From Candidatus Delongbacteria bacterium (GTDB lineage: Bacteria > CAIWAD01): a DNA stretch of 64,000 nt. Under the pieces are notes generated by a model. That model did not search any database. It was not told the DNA's origin and saw nothing but the letters and a program-made list of their open reading frames with translations. Positions 1-7,407 of the stretch are shown here, one piece after another. The stretch lies in assembly GCA_041675285.1 (NCBI GenBank), contig JBAYTZ010000004.1:62001-126000 (forward strand). The letters are read 5' to 3'. Each line of letters opens with the position of its first letter. Within the stretch, counting starts at the first letter, position 1. The position numbers and the translations under genes were made by a program.

Positions 1-14
1 TGAGCGGGCCGCTT
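1..14. repeat. Half of a GC-rich hairpin, repeated at 1011-1024
   Basis: The 14 bases TGAGCGGGCCGCTT open the window, are followed by TTT, and recur exactly at 1011-1024. There the partner arm of the hairpin is also visible, at 1001-1009. The left arm of this copy would lie outside the window. It may be the terminator of a gene to the left, and the two copies bracket the toxin-antitoxin pair. Confidence 0.4.
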
Positions 15-26
15 TTTGTGCGGGCC

Positions 27-374
27 TCAGGCCGCCCGCAGGAGGAATTCCACCTTGATGGCGTCGTAGGGAAAGACGATGCGCCCATCCGCCACGCGCT
101 GCAGGATGCCTGCCTCCAGCAGGGCCTTGACGTCGCCATGCACGGCTTTGACGTCCCGTCCCAGGCGCCGGGCGGCCTCGCGGATGGGGAGCGGACCGGC
201 ACCGCAGAGCTGCTTGATCAGCTCCCAGCGCTTGGCACTTAGCACCGCCCACAGTAGTTCGGGCGTGGCGAAAGAGATGCGGGCCTCCCGCTCGCCCCTG
301 CCCGTGGCCATGGCCTTGGCGCTGCGTGCCAGCACCTCCGCCAGGGGCACGACCTCAAGCACGACCGTGTTCAT
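27..374 (-). CDS. HTH antitoxin, HVO_A0114-like (partner of TumE-like toxin)
   Basis: A 115-residue protein with a winged-helix core: the segment LLWAVLSAKRWELIKQL is followed by IREAARRLGRDVKAVHGDVKALLEAGIL, a typical recognition-helix pattern, and ends in a short wing (DGRIVFPYD). This is the arrangement of HVO_A0114-family DNA-binding proteins, which in known pairs act as antitoxins to TumE-type toxins. I start at the ATG at 374 (MNTVVLEV), not at the longer open frame, because GTGGAA lies just upstream and the upstream residues look non-coding. The start overlaps the end of the toxin gene by 20 bases, so the two are translationally coupled, toxin first. Family assignment is from sequence pattern only. 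It likely also represses the pair's own promoter, as such antitoxins do. Confidence 0.75.
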   Translation of the reverse strand: MNTVVLEVVPLAEVLARSAKAMATGRGEREARISFATPELLWAVLSAKRWELIKQLCGAGPLPIREAARRLGRDVKAVHGDVKALLEAGILQRVADGRIVFPYDAIKVEFLLRAA

Positions 375-651
375 GGTTCCACCTTTCCACATCGGCAAGA
401 AAATCCGCCAGCAGGCGTTCGGGCGTGGTGAAGCTATAGGCTGCCTCAGTCCGCCCTTCGTGACGGTGATCGCCCTTGCCGCGCTCGTTGTCGTAGCGCA
501 GGACACACACTTCCTCCACCACCAGTGCCAACCGGTACTTCAACGGGTGGGCGCATGGAGGCAAGGGCTCAGGCAGGCGCCAGACGACGATTTCCACAAA
601 GGAATTGACGCTCGTCACAACGCGACGCTGGAGCAGCAGCTTGGCCTTCAT
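355..651 (-). CDS. TumE-like toxin (DUF6516 family) of a type II TA system
   Basis: A 98-residue protein starting MKAKLLLQRR. It shows the layout I know from TumE/DUF6516 toxins: an N-terminal basic strand, a central beta-rich part (VNSFVEIVVWRLPEP, KYRLALVVEEVCVLRYDNERGKGDHRH), and a C-terminal helix ending near FLADVERW. The conserved YDNERGKGDHRH block is the best family marker. Toxins of this family are thought to be ribonucleases, but I cannot identify catalytic residues with confidence. It lies immediately upstream of, and overlaps, the HTH antitoxin gene on the same strand. The ATG at 651 was chosen because homologues start near this residue; the longer frame to 720 lacks a ribosome site. 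No strong Shine-Dalgarno is visible, which fits low toxin expression. Confidence 0.72.
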   Translation of the reverse strand: MKAKLLLQRRVVTSVNSFVEIVVWRLPEPLPPCAHPLKYRLALVVEEVCVLRYDNERGKGDHRHEGRTEAAYSFTTPERLLADFLADVERWNHEHGRA

Positions 652-1077
652 GTTGGAGTAAATACCAACACTGGGGGGCCATGTCAATGGAAAATCCGAC
701 TCCTGGTACGCAGGCTGCAAGCGTCTTCCTCCTCATGCCCACTGGTGGAAAGGTGTCGCTTGCGCTCTTGCGAACAGAGGATGGGCGCCGGGGAACAGCG
801 AGGGTCCAGACGCACTGTCTCCGTTCCGGGACAGTCGAGGGGATGACCGGATCCTGGGCAGTCTCTGTCCAATTCAGACCACTCACCAAGAACTTGTCCG
901 TGTGGACGCCCAGGCGGCTGTGGGTGTAGGGCTGCCGGCGTTTGGTCCGGGCTGGAAGCTACCGCACCGCCGCACGGTCTTCTCCACATCCATGACGAGA
1001 GCGGCCCGCGTGAGCGGGCCGCTTCCATTGTGACTTGTGACGTGTTGGTGCGGCATCTCGGCCAGAGCTTCCGGCCG
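652..1077. other. Intergenic stretch without a supported gene
   Basis: About 425 bases between the toxin start and the end of the PPC-domain protein. Small open frames here have no family signal or ribosome site, so I call none. The only structure I see is the perfect hairpin at 1001-1022. The toxin promoter should lie near 655-720, but I find no convincing -35/-10 pair. Confidence 0.5.
1001..1022. terminator. Perfect 9-bp stem hairpin, terminator-like
   Basis: GCGGCCCGC (1001-1009), loop GTGA, GCGGGCCGC (1014-1022), then TTCCATT on the plus strand. It lies just beyond the stop codon of the minus-strand gene at 1078-2736. The T tract is weak in either direction. The right arm and its flank repeat the first 14 bases of the window. 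Confidence 0.5.
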
Positions 1078-2736
1078 TCAGTTGCCCCCGCAGACATGCA
1101 CGGCGCGATAGAAGCGGCGGCCCGCCGCCAGTGCGTTCTCATCCGTGAAGGACATGGCCTCGCCGGGCTGGACGCTGAGCAGGGTGCCTGGCGTGTAGGC
1201 CTCGGCCGAGGCCCAGATCTGCACCAATCCCTGCACCGGCGGCCAGCCAAGCCGTGCCGATCCCCCATCCATCTCCAGGGTGAGCGGGATGCCATCGCAA
1301 GCGGTGGAGTACTCCACGCAGAGGTTGAGTTCGTCGAAGAAGTCGTAGCCGCTGGACCACCAGTTGTCCCAGGTCGCCCCGTCGGAGAAGGAGCTGAAGC
1401 CTTCGTAGCCGCCCACGCCGCCCGCGTAGAAGCTGAGCTGTTGGCCCGGCATCAACGGTTCGTACTCGAGTTTGACCCAGAAGCCCTCGCCAGGCTGGAC
1501 GTCGAAGCCCAGCGAGCTGATGTCGAACTCCGCCCAACCCTGGGGCAGCCAATCAGTGCCAAACCACAGCGTGCCCATCTCGAGCCACGGTCCGCCGGGC
1601 GTGCCATACCAGCCCTCCACGTCGGGGCGGCACAGCGTCAGTTTCAGCCAACCAGCCTGGTTGCCCCAATTCTGGCTGTTGATGTTGAGCAGCACGCGCG
1701 CCACCCAGCCCGCCTGCTCCGGCAGAAAGAACTGATAGTAGGCCTGCGCCTGTCCCAGGGGATCCGGCAGGGTCAGGACCTGTTGCGTGCTCATGTGGTG
1801 GCAGCTGGTACTCGCCGCCGGGTAGCAGGTGCCGCTTTCCAGGTAAAAGTCGTAGCTGTTCCCGTCCCAGTTGTAGGCGTCCACCACCACGTAGTAGGTG
1901 CCGGCGGGGAATGTGCCGGAGATGATCTCATCGCTACCCACCAGCCAGGGCTGAGCCAGGCAGCTGTCGGGATCGCAGGCGCTGAGCAGCATCAGGTCCA
2001 GTTGGTCGCTGGTGGAGGAACTGAGGCGCAGCGTGAGCAACCCGCCGGGGTGGGTCATTTCGTAGACGCTCTCCGGACCGGTCTCGCCGCCGAAGAGATA
2101 CTCGCCCCACACGTTGCCAATGGGCGAGCTGTCGCTGGTGCCGTGCTGGGTGTCGTTGCAGGCGAGCGGCTGCGTGAAGAAACAGGGGCTTTCCGCGGGG
2201 CAATTTGAGGTGAGGGTGAAGGTGTAGGGATTGCCGTCCCAGTTGTAGGCGTCCACCACCACGTAATAGGTACCGGCGGGGACCTCGACGGAAATGGTCT
2301 CCCAACTGCCCAGCCACCAGGGCTGGGCCACGCAGGCGGTCTCGCCGCAGGCATTGAGCAGGATCAGGTCCAACTGGTCGGAATCCGTGCTTCTCAGCTG
2401 CAGGGTGAGCAGTCCACCGATATGCTCCAGCTGGTAGATGACCTCGGGTCCCGTGTCCCCCCAGTTCAGGTAGCTCTCCCACACGTTGCCGTTCTGGGAT
2501 TCGACCGAGCCGCCGTTGATGGCCCAATTACAGCCGAAGGGCAAGGCGTTGTCGCAAAGCACGCGGTTGTCGCGCGCTGCCTGGGACGGGTTGGCAAGGT
2601 GCGGGTCGCTGTTCAACAGGACCTGGTGTCGCAGAAGCTCGTGCCTCGAACCGCTGTCGGAGGGAGTCGTCGGCACGGCCTGGGAGATGGTGGCGAACGC
2701 GCTCAGCATCGCAAGCAGGGAGATCAGGTGGCGCAT
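1078..2736 (-). CDS. Secreted protein with two PPC-like beta-sandwich domains
   Basis: A 552-residue exported protein. Residues 1-20 form a signal peptide (MRHLISLLAMLSAFATISQA). Two homologous repeats follow, at roughly 80-180 and 195-300, each running from NVWxxYLxxGxTGPE through LTLxLxSxxSDQLDLxLLxAC to AGTYYVVVDAYNWDGN. This resembles the bacterial pre-peptidase C-terminal (PPC) fold, which usually decorates secreted proteases or binds substrates. The rest, about 310-480, looks like another beta-sandwich (YYQFFLPEQAGWVARVLLNI), and the C-terminus resembles a fibronectin-like tail (YRAVHVCGGN). There is no recognisable catalytic domain and no canonical type IX sorting tail. AGAGG precedes the ATG. 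It stands alone as a transcription unit. Role unknown; an extracellular binding or adhesion protein is plausible. Confidence 0.8.
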   Translation of the reverse strand: MRHLISLLAMLSAFATISQAVPTTPSDSGSRHELLRHQVLLNSDPHLANPSQAARDNRVLCDNALPFGCNWAINGGSVESQNGNVWESYLNWGDTGPEVIYQLEHIGGLLTLQLRSTDSDQLDLILLNACGETACVAQPWWLGSWETISVEVPAGTYYVVVDAYNWDGNPYTFTLTSNCPAESPCFFTQPLACNDTQHGTSDSSPIGNVWGEYLFGGETGPESVYEMTHPGGLLTLRLSSSTSDQLDLMLLSACDPDSCLAQPWLVGSDEIISGTFPAGTYYVVVDAYNWDGNSYDFYLESGTCYPAASTSCHHMSTQQVLTLPDPLGQAQAYYQFFLPEQAGWVARVLLNINSQNWGNQAGWLKLTLCRPDVEGWYGTPGGPWLEMGTLWFGTDWLPQGWAEFDISSLGFDVQPGEGFWVKLEYEPLMPGQQLSFYAGGVGGYEGFSSFSDGATWDNWWSSGYDFFDELNLCVEYSTACDGIPLTLEMDGGSARLGWPPVQGLVQIWASAEAYTPGTLLSVQPGEAMSFTDENALAAGRRFYRAVHVCGGN

Positions 2737-3212
2737 GGAACCTCTGGGACAGAATTTTTTGGTGGGGCCGTGGCAAGATGCAAGCCAAGAGCGCCTCGAT
2801 TCTGGATGAAATCAAGGGTCTCGAAATTCATTGACGGTCTTGATGTTCCTTCGCGGCGCGCCCACTGGAAGGGCGAGCCAGACCCTTCGCCTGGGTAATC
2901 AGGGTGTTGATGCCGACGGATTCCGGACACATTTCCACGGCTTGGGGTCGAGCGTCGCCGTTGACTGGGGCGCTGGTGGGTTTGAGGTTCAGGCTCGCGC
3001 ACCTTTCGCCGGGCGGGCAGGCGGAGCGCACGACGTGCTGGCGGAAGAACAGGTCACGCGAGACCGTCCTTCATCCCAGGCCTCGTGCCAGACACCGCTG
3101 GCCGGGCAACCGCCGAACCGCTTGCGCACCGTACCTTGGACCGTGAGGGAATGCTCGCGGGACCGACCGCGTCTGAGCCCTGTTGTCCGAGTCGAATGCA
3201 AAGGACCCTCGA
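2737..3212. other. Divergent intergenic region
   Basis: About 475 bases between the PPC protein (leftward) and the efflux operon (rightward). No gene is supported. The minus-strand leader contains an AT-rich run (AATTTTTTGG near 2754). TGCCAGACACC at 3086-3096 is repeated exactly inside the hairpin at 6592-6624 and may be a degenerate REP-like remnant. Confidence 0.4.
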
Positions 3213-4547
3213 ATGTTCAAGCGCCTGCTGATTGGCCTGGTGGCCCTGGCTGTTGTGGCGGCCGGACTGTTCTACTGGCTGGGATCGCGAAAGAAGCAGG
3301 AGGAGTCCGGCTGGCGGATGGTGGACGTGGTCAAAGCCGACATCACCGCCACCGTGGGCGCCACCGGCACCCTGGGGGCCACGCGCACCGTGGAAGTGGG
3401 CACCCAGGTTTCCGGGCAGATCGTCGAGCTGCTGGCGGACTTCAACGACCATGTGAAAAAGGGCCAGCTCATCGCACGGCTGGACGACACCATGCTGCAG
3501 CAGGCGGCCGTCCAGGCTGAGGCGGAGCTGCAGCGGGCGAGCTCTGACCTGGACTACAAGCAATATCTGCTGGAACAGTCCGAGTCCCTGGCCAGGAGCG
3601 GCAGTCTCTCGGACACGGATCTGCGCTCCGCCCGGCTGGCGCTCTCCCAGGCCAAGGCCGCGCTCAGCAGCGCGGGGGCTGGCCTGGACCGGGCCCGGCG
3701 CAACCTCGAGTACACCAAGATCACGGCGCCGGTTTCGGGCATCATCATCGACCGCAAGGTGGACGTGGGCCAGACCGTGGCCGCCAGCCTCTCCGCGCCC
3801 CAGCTCTTCCTCATCGCCGAGGACCTGACGCGCATGCAGATCCTGACCTCGGTGGACGAGAGCGACATCGGCCGCATCCAGCTGCAGCAGCCCGCCGAGT
3901 TCACCGTGCAGGCCTGGGCGGACAAGAAGTTCAAGGGCCAGGTCAGCCAGATCCGCCTGCAGCCCACCTCGACGGAGAACGTGGTCAACTACACGGTGGT
4001 GGTGGACGTGGAGAACGCCGACCTGCAGCTCATGCCGGGCATGACGGCCACGGTGGACTTCATCGTGGACAAGGCCAGCCAGGTGCTGGCTGTGCCCAAC
4101 GCGGCGCTGCGCTTCAAGCCCAGCGAGGAGCTGCTGGCCGAGCTGCGGGCCGCCCGCCAGAAAGCCCGGGCGGAGAAGGGCGCGGATTCCGCCGCCACGA
4201 CGCAGCAGGATTCCGGCAGCGGCGTGACACGGAAGCGCAGCGTCTCGGCCGCGGGCGGGGATCCCCATGGGGCGGCGAGCATCGCCGGATCGCGCTCCAC
4301 CACCGCGCGCAAACCGGGCGCCGCCGTGCTCTGGGTGCTGGGCGAGAATCAGAAACCGCGCCCGCTGCGCATCACCACGGGCCTCAGCGACGGGCAGCAG
4401 ACGCAAGTGACCGGTGAGGGCCTGTCGGAGGGTCTCCAGGTGATCGCCGGCCAGATCAGCGGCGAGGCGGGATCCGGCGCCGCGAAGAGTCCCTTCCAGA
4501 CCACCCAGTCCGGCGGCATGTCCGGTCCGCCGCGCGGAGGCATGTAA
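3213..4547 (+). CDS. RND/ABC periplasmic adaptor, MacA-like (HlyD family)
   Basis: A 444-residue membrane-fusion protein, the periplasmic adaptor linking an inner-membrane exporter to an outer-membrane channel. One N-terminal transmembrane helix (LLIGLVALAVVAAGLFYWL) is followed by a lipoyl/barrel-sandwich half (VGTQVSGQIVELLADFNDHVKKGQLIARLDD), an alpha-hairpin of heptads (about 85-150), the second lipoyl half (APVSGIIIDRKVDVGQTVAA) and a beta-barrel (ADLTRM... FTVQAWADKKFKGQV). The C-terminal part carries a Ser/Thr/Arg-rich low-complexity insert, unusual for MacA. The ATG at 3213 is preferred over a TTG at 3183 because AAAGGA lies eight bases upstream and it gives a proper membrane anchor. 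It sits 2 bases before the ATPase gene and forms a three-gene operon. No TolC-like gene is nearby. Confidence 0.9.
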   Translation: MFKRLLIGLVALAVVAAGLFYWLGSRKKQEESGWRMVDVVKADITATVGATGTLGATRTVEVGTQVSGQIVELLADFNDHVKKGQLIARLDDTMLQQAAVQAEAELQRASSDLDYKQYLLEQSESLARSGSLSDTDLRSARLALSQAKAALSSAGAGLDRARRNLEYTKITAPVSGIIIDRKVDVGQTVAASLSAPQLFLIAEDLTRMQILTSVDESDIGRIQLQQPAEFTVQAWADKKFKGQVSQIRLQPTSTENVVNYTVVVDVENADLQLMPGMTATVDFIVDKASQVLAVPNAALRFKPSEELLAELRAARQKARAEKGADSAATTQQDSGSGVTRKRSVSAAGGDPHGAASIAGSRSTTARKPGAAVLWVLGENQKPRPLRITTGLSDGQQTQVTGEGLSEGLQVIAGQISGEAGSGAAKSPFQTTQSGGMSGPPRGGM

Positions 4548-4549
4548 CG

Positions 4550-5302
4550 ATGGCGGATTCCCGGGCGGTCATCCGGATCGAGGAATTGACGCGGACCTAC
4601 TCCGAGGGCGACACGGCCGTGCACGCCCTGCGCCACGTGGACTTGAGCGTGAACCCGGGCGAAATGCTGGCCATCATGGGCGCCTCGGGCTCGGGCAAGT
4701 CCACGCTGATGAACCTGCTGGGCTGCCTGGATCGCCCCAGCAGCGGCCGCTACTGGCTGGACGGGTTGCGTGTGGACGAGATGAACCGCCGCCAGCTGGC
4801 GGACATCCGCAACACGCGGATCGGCTTCGTCTTCCAGGGCTTCAATCTGCTGGCCCGCACCAGCGCGCTGGACAACGTGGAACTGCCTCTGCTCTACGAC
4901 CGGCGCGGACCCAAGGTGGACCGCGTCAAGCTGGCCCGGACGGCGCTGGAGCGCGTGGGCCTGGCCGACCGCATGCAGCACCAACCCAGCGAACTCTCCG
5001 GCGGGCAGCAGCAGCGCGTGGCCATCGCCCGGGCGCTGGTGATGCAGCCGGCCCTGCTGTTGGCCGACGAGCCCACGGGCAACCTGGACACGCGCACCAG
5101 CCTGGAGGTGATGGCGCTGTTCCAGGAACTCAACCAGGCGGGCATGACCATCCTGCTGGTGACCCACGAGCACGACATCGCCGAGTGCGCCGGGCGGCTG
5201 GTGGAGCTGCGGGACGGCCGGATTCTGCGCGATCAGCCGGTGGAGGCGCGGCGCGACGCCGTGGCCGAACTGCGGGCCCTGCCCGCGGGAGTGGAGGAAT
5301 GA
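4550..5302 (+). CDS. ABC transporter ATPase, MacB/LolD type
   Basis: A 250-residue nucleotide-binding subunit that would power the neighbouring FtsX-type permease. All motifs are intact: Walker A GASGSGKST (about residues 44-52), Q-loop QGFNLLAR, signature LSGGQQQRVAIARAL, Walker B LLLADEPTGNLD and the H-loop THEHD. The MacB/LolD subgroup is indicated by NLLGCLDRPSSGRYWLDG and TGNLDTRTS. In MacB of Gammaproteobacteria the ATPase and permease are one chain; here they are two genes, as in many other phyla. The stop overlaps the permease start (ATGA). Likely substrates are peptides, lipids or antibiotics, but the sequence does not decide. Confidence 0.93.
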   Translation: MADSRAVIRIEELTRTYSEGDTAVHALRHVDLSVNPGEMLAIMGASGSGKSTLMNLLGCLDRPSSGRYWLDGLRVDEMNRRQLADIRNTRIGFVFQGFNLLARTSALDNVELPLLYDRRGPKVDRVKLARTALERVGLADRMQHQPSELSGGQQQRVAIARALVMQPALLLADEPTGNLDTRTSLEVMALFQELNQAGMTILLVTHEHDIAECAGRLVELRDGRILRDQPVEARRDAVAELRALPAGVEE

Positions 5303-6516
5303 ACACCTGGGTGCTGATCCGCATCGCCCTTAAAAGCATTCGCAAGAACAAGACACGCACGCTGCTGACCATGCTGGGGATCATCATCGGCGTGGCCGCT
5401 GTGATCGTGATGGTGGCGCTGGGGCAGGGCGCGAAGGAGCAGATCCGCTCGCGCATCGACAGCCTGGGCTCCAACCTGGTGGTGATCACGCCGGGCGCCA
5501 GCCGGAGCGGCGGGGTCAGCCAGGGCGCGGGCAGCATGAACCGGCTGACCTTGACGGACGCCGAGGCCCTGGCGCGCGAGAGCATGTGGCTGAGTTCCGT
5601 CTCGCCGCTGATCGTCGCGCCGGCCCACGCAGTGGGTGGCTCGGGCAATTGGCGCGTGGGCGTTTCCGGCGTCTCGGCGGACTACGCGGCCATTCGCAAC
5701 TGGGACGTGAGTTCGGGCCGGCTCTTCGACGAGACGGAAGTGCGGGCCATGCGCAAGGTCTGCGTGCTGGGCAAGACCGTCGTGGACAACCTGTTCGCCG
5801 AGCAGGATCCCGTGGGCCAGCAGATCATCCTGCGCGACGTGCCCTTCGAGATCATCGGCGTGCTGGAACCCAAGGGCCAGACGGCGGAAGGCCGCGACCA
5901 GGACGACACCATCCTGGCGCCCTACACCACGGTGAAGACGCGCCTGGCGGGCCGGCAGTTCATCCCGATGATCCTGGGCGCCACGGACAACAAGGCCGAC
6001 GTGCCCGCCGCGCTGACGGAAGCCAAGGCCATCCTGCGCGAGACCCACGGCCTGGCCAGCTACGACGACGACGACTTCACCGTGCGCGACCAGAACGAAC
6101 TGGCGGAGACGGCCGAGGGCGCCACGGAAGTAATGACCCTGCTGCTGGCGGCCATCGCGGGCGTCTCGCTGCTGGTGGGCGGCATCGGCATCATGAACAT
6201 CATGCTGGTGAGCGTCACGGAGCGCACGCGGGAGATCGGCATTCGCATGGCCGTGGGGGCGCGGGGCGGCGACGTGCTGCTGCAGTTCCTGATCGAGGCC
6301 ATCGTGATGAGCCTGTTCGGCGGCCTGATCGGCGTGGCCGCGGGCTACGGCGGCTCGGCGCTGCTGGAAAAGTTCACGGGCTGGGAGACGGTGATCACGC
6401 CCCAGCTGGTGGCCATCAGCCTGGGCTTCTCCGCGGCGGTGGGCATTTTCTTCGGCTTCTACCCGGCGCGCAAGGCGGCGGCGCTGGATCCCATCCAGGC
6501 GCTGCGCTACGAATAG
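5299..6516 (+). CDS. MacB-like FtsX-family ABC permease
   Basis: A 405-residue permease: one N-terminal helix (TLLTMLGIIIGVAAVIVMVAL), a periplasmic MacB_PCD domain (about 45-265, SLGSNLVVITPGA...), and three C-terminal FtsX helices (LLLAAIAGVSLLVGGIGIMNIMLVS, AIVMSLFGGLIGVAAGYGG and LVAISLGFSAAVGIFFGFYPARKAA). The cytoplasmic loop TERTREIGIRMAVGA between them is the classic FtsX/MacB coupling motif. The start at 5299 overlaps the ATPase stop and has GGAGGA directly upstream; the longer frame from 5185 overlaps the ATPase gene and is rejected. Together with the two preceding genes it forms a tripartite-efflux inner-membrane complex. It works as a mechanotransmission exporter in known relatives. 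Confidence 0.92.
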   Translation: MNTWVLIRIALKSIRKNKTRTLLTMLGIIIGVAAVIVMVALGQGAKEQIRSRIDSLGSNLVVITPGASRSGGVSQGAGSMNRLTLTDAEALARESMWLSSVSPLIVAPAHAVGGSGNWRVGVSGVSADYAAIRNWDVSSGRLFDETEVRAMRKVCVLGKTVVDNLFAEQDPVGQQIILRDVPFEIIGVLEPKGQTAEGRDQDDTILAPYTTVKTRLAGRQFIPMILGATDNKADVPAALTEAKAILRETHGLASYDDDDFTVRDQNELAETAEGATEVMTLLLAAIAGVSLLVGGIGIMNIMLVSVTERTREIGIRMAVGARGGDVLLQFLIEAIVMSLFGGLIGVAAGYGGSALLEKFTGWETVITPQLVAISLGFSAAVGIFFGFYPARKAAALDPIQALRYE

Positions 6517-6591
6517 GCGGATGCGGGAGCGCTGCGGGCGACGTAGGCTTTCCAAGTGAACCGCATGTTGGATCCGCGAGACAAAGCGACC

Positions 6592-6624
6592 AGCTGGTGT
6601 CAGGCATGATGCCAGACACCAGCT
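6592..6624. repeat. Long near-perfect hairpin, REP-like
   Basis: AGCTGGTGTC (6592-6601) pairs with GACACCAGCT (6615-6624), and inside it GGCAT pairs with ATGCC around a single G, so 15 of 16 positions pair. It lies between the permease gene and the HAD gene. There is no T tract in either direction, so it is more likely a REP-like element or mRNA-stability hairpin than a terminator. The 11-mer TGCCAGACACC inside it recurs at 3086-3096. Confidence 0.6.
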
Positions 6625-6655
6625 TTGACTCCACCTCCCAGGGGAAGGCAAGCGG

Positions 6656-7288
6656 GTGATCAAGGCGATCTTCTGGGACAACGACGGTGTCCTGGTGGAC
6701 ACGGAACGACTCTACTTCCAGGCCACCCGGGAGGTGCTGGGCCAGGCAGGCATTGAACTCACCCCGGCGCAGTACCTGGAGTGGTTCATGGTGCAGGGAA
6801 CCGGCGCGTGGCACCTGGCGGCGGAACGGGGCTTCCCGCCAGCGGCCATCGACCGGATGCGCCAGGAGCGCAACGCGCGTTACAGCGACTTGCTGGGCCG
6901 GGAGCCGCTGGTCATCCCCGGCGTCCGCGAGGTGCTGGAGGCCTTGCACGGCTCCTACACCATGGGGATTGTCACCAGCTCCGAGCGGGAGCACTTCGAG
7001 ATCATCCACCGCTCGTCCGGTCTCCTGCCTTACTTCCAGTTCGTGTTGACTAACGGCGACTACACCCACAGCAAACCCCATCCCGAACCCTACCTCCTGG
7101 CCGTGGAGCGCAGTGGATTCCGCAAGGCGGAGTGCCTGGTCGTTGAAGACACGGAACGCGGGCTCACAGCGGCGCTGGCCGCCGGCCTGGCCTGCGTCGT
7201 GGTGCCCACGGACCTGACCCGTCGCTGCGCGTTTGCCGGAGCCCGGCACGTGCTGGAGAGCATCACGGAACTGCCTACGGTGCTGTGA
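6656..7288 (+). CDS. HAD-superfamily phosphatase (beta-phosphoglucomutase/YcjU-like)
   Basis: A 210-residue HAD hydrolase of subfamily IA. Motif I is FWDNDGVLVDT near residues 6-16 (nucleophile Asp8, acid/base Asp10), with Asn where Phe/Leu is usual. Motif II is VTSSERE, motif III is SKPHPEPYL and motif IV is VVEDTERGL. A helical cap lies between about 18 and 85, as in phosphoglycolate phosphatase and beta-phosphoglucomutase relatives. The substrate is probably a small phosphorylated sugar or metabolite. It starts with GTG, preceded by GGGGAAGG at 6641. It stands alone downstream of a hairpin and is followed by a GC-rich palindrome. Confidence 0.85.
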   Translation: MIKAIFWDNDGVLVDTERLYFQATREVLGQAGIELTPAQYLEWFMVQGTGAWHLAAERGFPPAAIDRMRQERNARYSDLLGREPLVIPGVREVLEALHGSYTMGIVTSSEREHFEIIHRSSGLLPYFQFVLTNGDYTHSKPHPEPYLLAVERSGFRKAECLVVEDTERGLTAALAAGLACVVVPTDLTRRCAFAGARHVLESITELPTVL

Positions 7289-7294
7289 CCTGCA

Positions 7295-7310
7295 GGGGGC
7301 CCGGGCCCCC
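7295..7310 (+). terminator. 16-bp perfect GC palindrome after the HAD gene
   Basis: GGGGGCCCGGGCCCCC lies seven bases after the HAD stop codon. No T tract follows, so intrinsic termination is uncertain. Confidence 0.4.
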
Positions 7311-7336
7311 CCGTGCATCCTGGTATCACCTCCAAC

Positions 7337-7366
7337 GAAAACCGGCCCGTCTCGCGACGGGCCGGT
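7337..7366 (-). terminator. Rho-independent terminator of the protease gene
   Basis: Read on the minus strand, the stem ACCGGCCCGTC / GACGGGCCGGT (11 bp, 7341-7366, loop of 4) runs straight into TTTTCGTT (complement of 7334-7340). It lies 42 bases beyond the protease stop codon. This is the clearest intrinsic terminator in the window. Confidence 0.85.
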
Positions 7367-7407
7367 CTTGTAGCTGCGAATGTCGAGGCTGCGCCTCTGG
7401 AACCGGA

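Noticed and set aside
569..929. Small open frames between the toxin gene and the PPC protein
   Set aside because: No ribosome sites, no family resemblance, and frames overlap on both strands.
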